Source: Streptomyces galbus (GTDB taxonomy: Bacteria; Actinomycetota; Actinomycetes; Streptomycetales; Streptomycetaceae). Taken from it: DNA of 64,000 nt. Numbering within the stretch: position 1 is the first letter of the stretch; each line of letters opens with the position of its first letter. Shown here one piece after another: positions 38,069 through 45,283 of the stretch. The translations under genes and the position numbers were made by a program. The DNA is taken from positions 62,001 to 126,000 of the forward strand of contig NZ_SZPR01000011.1 of assembly GCF_005280195.1 (NCBI RefSeq), read 5' to 3'. The notes under the pieces were generated by a model, which was not told the origin of the DNA, did no database searches, and saw only the letters and a list, made by a program, of their open reading frames with translations.

Positions 38069-38742
38069 TGCGACAGACCGTTCGTGCACGCCGCGCCCGG
38101 CTCGGGCGTCTGCGCGCCCTGCACGAACTTCTCGAAGAACGCCCCCACGGCCGGGTCGCCCGCGCTGCTCACCGCGCGCTGGTGGCCCCAGGCGGTCAGC
38201 ATGATCGGCTCGGCCTGGTCCTCGTCCGGGCTCATCAGCGTGTACGGCGTGCTGCGCACCTTCGCGGCGAGCGCGTCCACGTCCGCCTTCGCCGCCTTGC
38301 TCGTGTACGTCACCCACACCGCCCCGTGCTCCAGGGAGTGCACGGCGTTCATGGGGTTGAGGGACTTGGTGTAGACGTCGCCGTTGCAGTTCATCCACAC
38401 CTGCGCGTGGTCGCCGCCGACCGGGGGCTCCATCGGGTACGACACCTTCCTGGTGACGTGGGTGCGGCCCAGCTTGCCCTGCCACGTGCGGACCCCGTCG
38501 GAGCCGGTGACGAAGCGGTCGCCGCCCTTGGCGTCGGCGGACTTCGAGGCGGCCGTGTCCTTGTCGTCGTCGGAGCGCGCCTGCACCACGACGACGGCGC
38601 CCACCACGAGCGCGGCCACCGCGACCACGCTGCCCGCGATCACCAGGATGCGGTTGCGCCGCTCCCGCGCCTTCTCCGCGCGGCGCATCTCCTCTATGCG
38701 TGCGGTGCGTGCCGCGCTGCTGCTGCTCTTGGCGGAACCCAT
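38065..38742 (-). CDS. DUF3105 domain membrane protein
   Basis: 225 residues. Charged cytoplasmic N-terminus (RRAEKARERRNR), one membrane helix (ILVIAGSVVAVAALVVGAVVVV, about 32-53), then an outer domain with YPMEPPVGGDHAQVWMNCNG and SLEHGAVWVTY, the conserved His/Cys-containing DUF3105 core. Possibly metal-handling together with the DUF305 partner; this is inference from pairing and conserved His residues. Confidence 0.9.
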   Translation of the reverse strand: MGSAKSSSSAARTARIEEMRRAEKARERRNRILVIAGSVVAVAALVVGAVVVVQARSDDDKDTAASKSADAKGGDRFVTGSDGVRTWQGKLGRTHVTRKVSYPMEPPVGGDHAQVWMNCNGDVYTKSLNPMNAVHSLEHGAVWVTYTSKAAKADVDALAAKVRSTPYTLMSPDEDQAEPIMLTAWGHQRAVSSAGDPAVGAFFEKFVQGAQTPEPGAACTNGLSQ

Positions 38743-39107
38743 GGGTGACGTCCTTCGGGGGGCGGGGGGACGGGACGGGTGGGGCCCGCTGATCGTAGGC
38801 GACGGACGGCATCCGGCGTAGGGGGCCCGGCACGGACCGGTCGTGCCCGGCGGCCGTGCCGTGCGACGATCCCACCGTCACTCCGCTCCCGACCGGGGTC
38901 CGCCCTGACGGATGCCGGTGCGAGCAGGCAAGATGGGCAGCAGGGCGGTACACCCGCCGTACGCGGGGCGTTCACACCGGGTTCGGTCGGCCGATCATGG
39001 TGCGCAACGCGCGTGAAATGGTGTTGTGGTGGGATGCTCAGGTGCGCGACCGCCTCCCGTGGCGCGGGAGCCAGGCGGCCTGACCAGCAAGGATGGGGAA
39101 GCGGAAG
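38743..39107. other. 365-bp divergent intergenic region upstream of glnA2
   Basis: Promoters for DUF3105 (minus) and glnA2 (plus) must lie here. A 28-codon frame at 38997-39083 (MVRNAREMVLWWDAQ...) exists but has no convincing ribosome site. I see no clear GlnR box (GTnAC-n6-GAAAC). Confidence 0.4.
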
Positions 39108-40469
39108 ATGGACAAGCAGCAGGAGTTCGTACTCCGGACCTTGGAGGAGCGCGACATCCGGTTCGTACGCCTGTGGTTCACGGACGTGCTGGGCTTCCTC
39201 AAGTCCGTCGCCGTGGCCCCGGCCGAGCTGGAGCAGGCCTTCGACGAGGGCATCGGCTTCGACGGCTCCGCCATCGAGGGCTTCGCCCGCGTCTACGAGT
39301 CCGACATGATCGCCAAGCCGGACCCGTCCACCTTCCAGATCCTGCCCTGGCGCGCCGAGGCCCCCGGCACGGCCCGGATGTTCTGCGACATCCTGATGCC
39401 CGACGGCTCGCCCTCCTTCGCCGACCCGCGCTACGTCCTCAAGCGCGCCCTGGCCCGCGCGAGCGACCTCGGCTTCACCTTCTACACCCACCCCGAGATC
39501 GAGTTCTTCCTGCTGAAGGACCGGCCGCTGGACGGCTCCCGGCCGACCCCCGCCGACAATTCCGGCTACTTCGACCACACCCCGCAGAACATCGGCATGG
39601 ACTTCCGCCGCCAGGCCATCACCATGCTGGAGTCGATGGGCATCTCGGTGGAGTTCTCCCACCACGAGGGCGCCCCCGGCCAGCAGGAGATCGACCTGCG
39701 CTACGCCGACGCGCTGTCCACCGCGGACAACGTCATGACGTTCCGCCTGGTGATGAAGCAGGTGGCGCTGGAGCAGGGCGTCCACGCGACCTTCATGCCC
39801 AAGCCGTTCTCCGAGCACCCCGGCTCCGGCATGCACACCCACCTGTCCCTCTTCGAGGGCGACCGCAACGCGTTCTACGAGTCCGGCGCCGAGTACCAGC
39901 TCTCCAAGGTCGGCCGCTCCTTCATCGCCGGCCTGCTCAAGCACGCGGCGGAGATCTCGGCCGTCACCAACCAGTGGGTCAACTCCTACAAGCGGATCTG
40001 GGGCGGCACCGAGCGCACCGCGGGCGCGGGCGGCGAGGCCCCGTCGTACATCTGCTGGGGCCACAACAACCGCAGCGCCCTGGTCCGCGTCCCGATGTAC
40101 AAGCCCGGCAAGACCGGCTCCGCGCGTGTGGAGGTCCGCTCCCTGGACTCCGGCGCCAACCCCTACCTGGCGTACGCCCTGCTCCTGGCCGCCGGCCTCA
40201 AGGGCATCGAGGAGGGCTACGAGCTCCCGCCGGGCGCCGAGGACGACGTCTGGGCCCTCTCCGACGCCGAACGCCGCGCCATGGGCATCGAACCCCTCCC
40301 GCAGAACCTCGGCGAGGCCCTCACCCTGATGGAACGCAGCGACCTGGCCGCGGAGACCCTGGGCGAACACGTCTTCGATTTCTTCCTGCGCAACAAGAAG
40401 CAGGAGTGGGAGGAGTACCGCTCCGAGGTCACGGCCTTCGAGCTGCGGAAGAGCTTGCCGGTGCTGTAA
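39108..40469 (+). CDS. glnA2: glutamine synthetase-like enzyme, GlnA2-type (gamma-glutamylpolyamine synthetase)
   Basis: 453 residues from ATG 39108 (MDKQQEFVLR), with GGGGAAGCGG upstream; a start at 39093 is possible. GS type I features: FDGSAIEGF, the ATP-binding TMFMPKPF-like ATFMPKPFSEHPGSGMH, NSYKRI and EVRSLDSGANPYL. The adenylylation motif NLYDLP of true GlnA is absent (DVWALSDAERR there), so control by GlnE is not expected. The sequence is nearly identical to my memory of S. coelicolor SCO2241, reported as a gamma-glutamylpolyamine synthetase. The last 29 codons and the TAA stop lie in a repeat shared with 47031-47117: the 3' end has been used as an attachment site. Confidence 0.93.
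   Translation: MDKQQEFVLRTLEERDIRFVRLWFTDVLGFLKSVAVAPAELEQAFDEGIGFDGSAIEGFARVYESDMIAKPDPSTFQILPWRAEAPGTARMFCDILMPDGSPSFADPRYVLKRALARASDLGFTFYTHPEIEFFLLKDRPLDGSRPTPADNSGYFDHTPQNIGMDFRRQAITMLESMGISVEFSHHEGAPGQQEIDLRYADALSTADNVMTFRLVMKQVALEQGVHATFMPKPFSEHPGSGMHTHLSLFEGDRNAFYESGAEYQLSKVGRSFIAGLLKHAAEISAVTNQWVNSYKRIWGGTERTAGAGGEAPSYICWGHNNRSALVRVPMYKPGKTGSARVEVRSLDSGANPYLAYALLLAAGLKGIEEGYELPPGAEDDVWALSDAERRAMGIEPLPQNLGEALTLMERSDLAAETLGEHVFDFFLRNKKQEWEEYRSEVTAFELRKSLPVL
40382..40468 (+). repeat. direct repeat copy 1 (attL), inside glnA2 3' end
   Basis: 87 bp matching 47031-47117 except C/G at 40430 and G/C at 40433, both synonymous in glnA2. The identical blocks are 40382-40429 (48 bp) and 40434-40468 (35 bp, from GCCTTCGAGCTGCGG to GGTGCTGTA). 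Weak similarity continues for ten bases (GCAGGTC) past the stop. Confidence 0.95.
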
Positions 40470-40505
40470 GAGCAGGTCGGGGGCGGGGAGCCTGCCTTCC
40501 CAGTG

Positions 40506-40540
40506 GATGGGGCTGACGGTCGCAGACCGGCAGCCCCATC
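40506..40540 (+). terminator. element-borne hairpin serving as glnA2 terminator
   Basis: GATGGGGCTG pairs with CAGCCCCATC (10-bp perfect arms); inside, CGGTC pairs with GACCG around a 3-nt loop, with single-base bulges between the two stems. It starts 36 bp after the glnA2 stop and belongs to the inserted DNA. Confidence 0.75.
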
Positions 40541-40556
40541 GTGCCTCATGGGCTCT

Positions 40557-40574
40557 GGGCCGTCCCTGGGCCGT
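40557..40574 (+). repeat. paired GGGCCGT direct repeats, left arm
   Basis: GGGCCGT at 40557-40563 and 40568-40574, one helical turn (11 bp) apart. The same pair with the same 11-bp period occurs at 46908-46914 and 46919-46925. Candidate integrase arm-type or excisionase sites. Confidence 0.55.
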
Positions 40575-40617
40575 CAGACGATCTCACCGCGTCGTAGTTG
40601 TAACTTTCACTGCATCG

Positions 40618-40740
40618 ATCAAGGCGGCTCGCTCCGCTCCCCGCGCGCGGCCCGGCCCCCGGCCGGGCCTGCGCTCCTGTCTCCGCCCCGCTCCAGCCCG
40701 GCCGGCGCCCATGCCGCGCTCAAAGTATGCAGCCGCCTGA
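40618..40740. other. GC-rich non-coding block with a 9-bp palindrome
   Basis: GGCCCGGCC-CCC-GGCCGGGCC at 40649-40669 is a perfect hairpin inside a very GC-rich stretch, in contrast to the AT-richer genes of the islet. No open frame is credible here. It may be a remnant of a transfer or replication locus of an integrative element. Confidence 0.45.
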
Positions 40741-40775
40741 TGCCAGAGAAGGGCTACATCGTGGCCGGGGCGGTC

Positions 40776-40896
40776 GGCTCCGCGGCTTCACGGAGCCACT
40801 TCGGCGCGAGCCTCGAAGATCATGGCCCCAACGTCGTGCTTTACCGGGCAGGTCCACAGACTGCCCGACGCGCCGGAAGCTTACGGGGCCATGATC
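40776..40896. other. nested hairpins in the element's left non-coding region
   Basis: Hairpin 1: GGCTCCG (40776-40782) with CGGAGCC (40791-40797). Hairpin 2: outer stem GATCATGGCCCC (40818-40829) with GGGGCCATGATC (40885-40896), 12-bp perfect arms, enclosing an inner stem CGGGCAG (40845-40851) with CTGCCCG (40861-40867). The 79-nt nested structure could be an origin-like DNA element or a structured RNA. From 40897 to 41098 nothing is seen. Confidence 0.6.
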
Positions 40897-41098
40897 ACTC
40901 GCGCCCAAGCAGCGCCACTCCAAAGCCGCTCCACCGACCTACGCAGTAGGGTGCGCGCTCTTTGAAGGTCAGTAGACGTAGCAGCACGGCCCAGTCCACG
41001 TACGCTTCCATCGCTCCGTCTACGGTGCCCTGATCGGCGCGAGCGAAGCACGCGGAACTCGGTGGTGTCATCGAGGCATGGCGTTGGCCCATGCCTTC

Positions 41099-41127
41099 TT
41101 GTCGCTCACCGCGCAGCCCCCTATGAT
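41099..41127 (+). promoter_or_regulatory. candidate promoter of the 41168 gene
   Basis: TTGTCG (-35, 4/6) at 41099-41104 and TATGAT (-10, 5/6) at 41122-41127 with a 17-bp spacer. The predicted start is about 35 bp before the ATG, which has GGGGTGAG as a ribosome binding site. Confidence 0.55.
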
Positions 41128-41167
41128 TGTTTTCCTTTCCGGGATCATTCGAATTTGGGGTGAGAAG

Positions 41168-42427
41168 ATGACTCTGGCGGATCATTCCATACTCACCCTG
41201 GCCGATGGACCGGTTGCCGACTCCATGACGTACGAAGAATTCGAGACATCTCTTATTCACGGCATCTTGTTCGATCCGGGATTCTTTCTAATTGACGCCT
41301 ATTTGTTCGCATCAGATCACCTTCGGAAGCATATATTCGAGTCTGCCGAGGGCAGCATGAGCCTGTTCGAACTGGCCATGAGAGAGGGGGTGATTTCTCT
41401 GGTTTCACGTGAGCCCTCATCGGGATTTCCTCAGTTGCTCCACACCTTGCGCGACATGAGAATTCAGAGCCCTTTCACGCATGGTGACCGCATCGCTGAC
41501 CGGCTTGCCGCTTCGGTTGGCCCGCTCGCACGTCCAATACCGTGGCCGGAAGGGATGGGCCAGAACTACGGATCCTTGCTTCGGCGATGCCTGCGCGGAG
41601 ACGAACCAACCGGGTTGGCGCCGGGGGCATGGCAGGAAACGGAGGTCCTTCGGCATGAGGGGCTGGACGTGGCCGCGGAGTTGAGTTCACAGCGGCGTGA
41701 GGCGCCGGGCGGGATCAGGCGGGGTGAGCTGATCCGAGCAGCGGGAGCGGTGCTCGGGGTCTTTGACCTGAACGAGCGCACTGTGACCAATCGCTTCAAG
41801 ATCATCGAGCGGTTGTCTGCGACCGGTTATTCGCCGCAGCAGCTGAAATCCGTTGACAGCTTCTTTGACTGGGTAGATCAGTTGCATCACGTCAATTATG
41901 CCGAGGGGCTGGGAGCACGGCCAGCGACCATCGGCACGGGAGCCTGGGATCTTCCGTTGATCCAAACGGCACTGCGCGATGAGGCTCAGCAGGAGCCGCC
42001 GCCCTCATTGAGTGATAATTTAGACATCGCGGTCAGGGTGCCAAGCGCGAGAATCCTCAGAGGAATGACACCGCGCACCATTATGGAATTGCGAGAATAT
42101 GGCATTGATTGGCGAAGTTCCGCCATAAGGTTCATCAATGCTCCAAATGCGGCATCACGGCATGGGGCGGAAATCGCTCTTGAACAATTCAGCAGAAAAC
42201 TGCGGGGCGTCACAGGCCAGGGCCCATTAGCATCGGCCAACTTTAAAGCGTTCGCCCTCAAAGCTGCTCCCGCTCTTCTTGCGACGGTCACCGACCTTGT
42301 CGCACCGTCGGTAGGTCCGTATTTGACAACTGTGGCCGGCACCGGCTACATCGCCTACCAGTACGTGACGAAGAACCGAACAGGGAAGGTCCGCATTCAA
42401 ATCCGTGCGGAGTCAAGTTTCAGCTGA
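41168..42427 (+). CDS. islet protein of unknown function, 419 residues
   Basis: ATG 41168 has GGGGTGAG upstream. The frame is intact and AT-richer than chromosomal genes. The N-terminal ~110 residues are helical and mixed (SLIHGILFDPGFFLIDAYLFASDHL; FELAMREGVISLVSREPSSGF), suggesting a PIN-like or other alpha/beta domain, but no catalytic motif is clear. The middle (150-330) is helical (NERTVTNRFKIIERLSATGY). The C-terminus has a hydrophobic stretch (AFALKAAPALLATVTDLVAP, then VGPYLTTVAGTGYIAYQYV) that may touch the membrane, and ends basic. Possibly a cargo (defence or toxin) gene; I do not recognise the family. It overlaps the opposing decayed gene by 8 bp. Confidence 0.75.
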   Translation: MTLADHSILTLADGPVADSMTYEEFETSLIHGILFDPGFFLIDAYLFASDHLRKHIFESAEGSMSLFELAMREGVISLVSREPSSGFPQLLHTLRDMRIQSPFTHGDRIADRLAASVGPLARPIPWPEGMGQNYGSLLRRCLRGDEPTGLAPGAWQETEVLRHEGLDVAAELSSQRREAPGGIRRGELIRAAGAVLGVFDLNERTVTNRFKIIERLSATGYSPQQLKSVDSFFDWVDQLHHVNYAEGLGARPATIGTGAWDLPLIQTALRDEAQQEPPPSLSDNLDIAVRVPSARILRGMTPRTIMELREYGIDWRSSAIRFINAPNAASRHGAEIALEQFSRKLRGVTGQGPLASANFKAFALKAAPALLATVTDLVAPSVGPYLTTVAGTGYIAYQYVTKNRTGKVRIQIRAESSFS

Positions 42428-42785
42428 GCGGCGGCATGTGAGTGTAAGAGATCCTAAAGGGCTGACCCGTATAACTAAACTCGTAGTCTTTCATGGTCTG
42501 ACAAATGACATGGATGTCGGGGTCGGCATAATCTAGGCAGGCTTCGCGGACTCTTTTTGTCTGACTAGCACAATGGGCCGCGAGATCTTTGCTGTCGATG
42601 TAGGGACACATGATAATCGTAGGCAGTGGTTCTGTCGGGCTATAGCACTGAAACAAATGACCACTCAGCGTGTACGCCTCAAGGCCGTGATCGCCGCCCT
42701 TGTCCGGGACGACAACGAGATCGGTCCCGTGGTGCATCCTGAGCACGCGCGTACTACCTGCACACTTGTCCCGCCTGTCAACCAA
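42420..42785 (-). pseudogene. internally deleted nuclease-like gene
   Basis: 121-codon frame. Residues 17-55 read MHHGTDLVVVPDKGGDHGLE and then HLFQCYSPTEPLPT: the D-GGDxGLEAY...FQCY pattern resembles the acidic and glutamine motifs of restriction-nuclease-like defence proteins of ~250-300 residues. Directly after, YIDSKDLAAHCASQTKRVRE resembles a much later part of such proteins, so a central block seems deleted in frame, and both ends look truncated. No ribosome site is evident. The family memory is inexact; decay is inferred. Confidence 0.55.
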
Positions 42786-43019
42786 ATCAGTGGATACGTT
42801 GGGTTAGCTGTGGCTCTTCCTAGGTAGCTGCCCACACGGTGTCGGCGGCCGTCGGATGGGCCGTGCGCGGTGAGTGTCTAACTGCGTGACAACGCCGACG
42901 AACACCAGCGGACGAGCGCGAACGTCTACGGACCGTCGGCGCAGGTGAGAGGCCCACCGGCCCAAGGCACCACTCCCACCCAAGTTGCTTCGGGACGAAG
43001 AGGTCGCTTCGCTAGGCTG

Positions 43020-43178
43020 CCCCGCATGACCGACGACGCCCCGTCCTGTCCCGAGTGCAGCCAGCTCATGAAGTCCGGTTGCCCTGCCGTCTGTCATGGT
43101 CGGATCGTCCTCAATCTGCCTCTTCACTGAGTCGGCAATCTTCAGGAAGGTTCCCCGAGGGTTGGCCTGCTGCGACAC
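43020..43178 (-). pseudogene. remnant of a small GntR-type regulator
   Basis: From GTG 43178, preceded by GAGGGAGAGC, the frame reads SQQANPRGTFLKIADSVKRQ then IEDDPTMT, the N-terminus of the short GntR helix-turn-helix proteins common in Streptomyces integrative elements. It continues LHELAALGTGRGVVGHA, which looks like the recognition helix (..SRGVVgrA..) after a small deletion, and then loses similarity. The frame stays open but without family features. Confidence 0.5.
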
Positions 43179-43519
43179 TCGCTCTCCCTCTCTGCCGGGC
43201 AGTCGACACCACCGGTAAGCCTCCCACGACTGCCGGCCGTCGCGGAGGGGTCGCACATAGCCGTGCGCGCGGACGGTTTCAAGATCAGGACGAGACGCGG
43301 ACGGCCTCCCCCGTCCTGGCACCCGTCTGCGACTGAGTAGCAGGTCACAGGGGGTGTGATGTGGCGATCTTGTGCGGAAGGCCGGTCTGCCAGTAGTTCT
43401 CATCCGAGCCGAGATCCTCCGCGAGGACCTCGGCTCGGTCCAGCAGGTGTGAACCAGAGTCGACGGTCGAGAGCGGCTGGACCCGGACACTGTGTCCGGG
43501 CTCTGGGGGGGGTGGGAGA

Positions 43520-43538
43520 TGAGCAGAAGCTCTGCTCA
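43520..43538 (+). promoter_or_regulatory. perfect palindrome upstream of the 43569 gene
   Basis: TGAGCAGA-AGC-TCTGCTCA, 8-bp arms with a 3-nt centre, ending 30 bp before the ATG at 43569. Likely an operator; a hairpin terminator is the alternative, though no gene ends nearby on the plus strand. Confidence 0.45.
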
Positions 43539-43568
43539 GCGACCTGCCTTAGGTGCATCATCTGGAGC

Positions 43569-44352
43569 ATGACGACGCCCGGGAGCCCTTCGGGACAGCA
43601 GACGAACCTTCGAAAGGTTTTCTACCAGTGCCAATTGGGGAAAAGCGACCTCGATAGCCTGTTCGCAACGGCGTGCGAGGGCATAGAACTGCCACAAATT
43701 AAGGTCTCGACCACTACAGGGGAGACTCTGTTTTGGAAGCCCACCCTGGAAGAGCTCGTCGAAGCTGTACAGCGTGACGCACCCGAGATTCGCGGGGACT
43801 GGGCAAATCTCACACTCCAAGCCGACACCCCCTCTCAGGAAAGAGGGGTGAAGATAAGTATAGACAAGGAGCGGACCGAGGTTAACTTCTCGGGTTCCGA
43901 CACAACCTGGGCTTTCGGTCAAATAGCTAGGGTTGAGAAGTTTTTGGTTTCGCGAGGGGCGGTATTTAGTTCTCCTAGGTACGAAAACACCATCTCTTTC
44001 ATCTCTCTCGCATTCTTCATGGGGCTCGGAGCATTCTTCCTGATTCATGGCGTAGATGATGATACAGTTGCGGATTGTGTGAAGCGCGCAAAAAACGCCT
44101 CAAGGAATGACGTTTTTTTAATTCCTTCATGGCGGTGACTTTCGCGTTCGGATTACTATTTCCGTTCTTCCAGTTCTTGAGGCGTCGAGTATCCCGAGCG
44201 CGATTGAAGGTAGACGTCGACGTGTCTAGGGATTCATGGTGGTCGCGGCTTTCCAGCGCGGGGAACGGATCGCGGCCGTTGTAGTTCCACTGACCGCACT
44301 AGGGGCTATTAGTGCCGCAGCCACGGCGGCTCACAACCTGTGGGGAAAGTAG
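43569..44352 (+). pseudogene. membrane protein gene interrupted by two single-base contractions
   Basis: The first frame (43569-44138) encodes a ~135-residue soluble part (MTTPGSPSGQQTNLRKVFYQ...; TLEELVEAVQRDAPEIRGDW; FGQIARVEKFLVSRG) and a hydrophobic helix (SFISLAFFMGLGAFFLI), then stops. Moving one base at the T7 tract near 44112-44118 opens FFNSFMAVTFAFGLLFPFFQ (second membrane helix). Moving once more at the GGGG near 44260 opens GERIAAVVVPLTALGAISAA (third helix), ending HNLWGK at 44352. Adding one T and one G would give a single ~260-residue protein with a cytosolic domain and three membrane helices. Either true decay or homopolymer read errors. Function unknown. Confidence 0.7.
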
Positions 44353-44463
44353 CCGGACGACGATCTGAGCCGCCGGGGGCGTGGGCCGGCCAGGCTTCGT
44401 GGCGGCGGATAGCAACCGTAGTTCTCTCGTGCGAAGCCAGCGACACAAGCCGCGTGGCGCTAC

Positions 44464-44469
44464 TAGGCT
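44464..44469 (+). promoter_or_regulatory. -10 element implying a leaderless mRNA for the Mrr-like gene
   Basis: TAGGCT ends 6 bases before the ATG at 44476, so transcription would begin at or next to the start codon. There is no ribosome binding site. Confidence 0.5.
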
Positions 44470-44475
44470 GCGCAC

Positions 44476-45216
44476 ATGATGACGGACATGCCTTACGACG
44501 ACATGGACGATACTCAGTTCGAGGAGTTTTGCTTTGCCCTCATGGGCGAACTGGGGTTCGTGAACCTGGACTGGCGCAAGGGTACCGGCCTCTCCGCCAG
44601 CCCTAGCGACTCAGGCCGTGACATCGTGGCGCAGCTACCCCGCGAGGAATTGGACGGCCGCCACTACCTCGAAACCTGGTTCGTGGATTGCAAGCACTAC
44701 AAGCGAGGCGTGCCGCCAGATAAAATCACCAGCCTTCTCTCATGGGCAACTGCAGAACGTGCCGATGTCGCTCTGGTGATTGCAAGCAACTACCTCTCAA
44801 ACCCCTGCAAGGACTTCCTGAAGTCGTACGAGACCAACAACCGTCCACCATTTCGCGTGCGCTATTGGGAGCGCCCCAATTTGGAGCGTCTGCTTGAGGG
44901 GCGCGACGAGTTCATCATGCGCCATCTTCGCTCGGAGCGGCGCACTGAAACCGAAATCATTGAGGCGGAGCAGGAGTTCTTCGATCGGGTTTGGTACGGG
45001 CGGAAAATGGCCCTAGAAGCAAGGCTCGCCACGGGCGACAAAAGCTTCCCCGAAGATCTCATTGCCAAGATGCGCGATGCTTGCCGGGAGATGGAAGCCA
45101 AGTACGGCAAAGAGAACCTCGGTCCTTATACCGACTTCGAGTGGGGAATGGTCAACGGGAAATTGTCGGCGCTCCGTTGGGTGCTCGGTGACGAGTGGGA
45201 CTTCCTCGACACGTAG
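44476..45216 (+). CDS. Mrr-like restriction endonuclease-fold protein
   Basis: 246 residues. PD-(D/E)XK layout of the Mrr_cat family: an N-terminal helix with Glu (DDTQFEEFCFALMGELGF), then GTGLSASPSDSGRDIVAQ (catalytic Asp near residue 48), then ETWFVDCKHYKRGVPP (xxCK with the catalytic Lys near 72), then ADVALVIASNYLS and RVRYWERPNLERLL. Residues 150-246 form a helical C-terminal region (ETEIIEAEQEFFDRVWYGRK) that may bind a partner. Mrr proteins cut modified or foreign DNA. It precedes the HEPN gene by 67 bp with its own promoter. Likely anti-phage. Confidence 0.82.
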   Translation: MMTDMPYDDMDDTQFEEFCFALMGELGFVNLDWRKGTGLSASPSDSGRDIVAQLPREELDGRHYLETWFVDCKHYKRGVPPDKITSLLSWATAERADVALVIASNYLSNPCKDFLKSYETNNRPPFRVRYWERPNLERLLEGRDEFIMRHLRSERRTETEIIEAEQEFFDRVWYGRKMALEARLATGDKSFPEDLIAKMRDACREMEAKYGKENLGPYTDFEWGMVNGKLSALRWVLGDEWDFLDT

Positions 45217-45248
45217 AACATCACTAGTAGCGAAATAAATAAACCCAT

Positions 45249-45277
45249 TGTGCCCGTATAGGGCACAGCCGTACACT
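45249..45277 (+). promoter_or_regulatory. palindromic operator and leaderless promoter of the HEPN gene
   Basis: TGTGCCC-GTATA-GGGCACA (45249-45267) is a perfect 7-bp inverted repeat. TACACT at 45272-45277 is a -10 element 6 bases before ATG 45284. The palindrome occupies the -35/spacer region, so a bound protein would block the polymerase. Confidence 0.6.
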
Positions 45278-45283
45278 CCGCTC

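Noticed and set aside
38997..39083. 28-codon frame upstream of glnA2
   Set aside because: No ribosome binding site or family; probably chance within the promoter region.
42573..42827. 84-codon plus-strand frame opposite the decayed nuclease-like gene
   Set aside because: The minus-strand frame carries recognisable motifs, so this one is its shadow.
44112..44160. Programmed -1 frameshift at T_TTT_TTA
   Set aside because: The heptamer and frame fit, but a second unrelated frame break follows 140 bp later at a G run, so simple decay or read error explains both. Kept only as an alternative.
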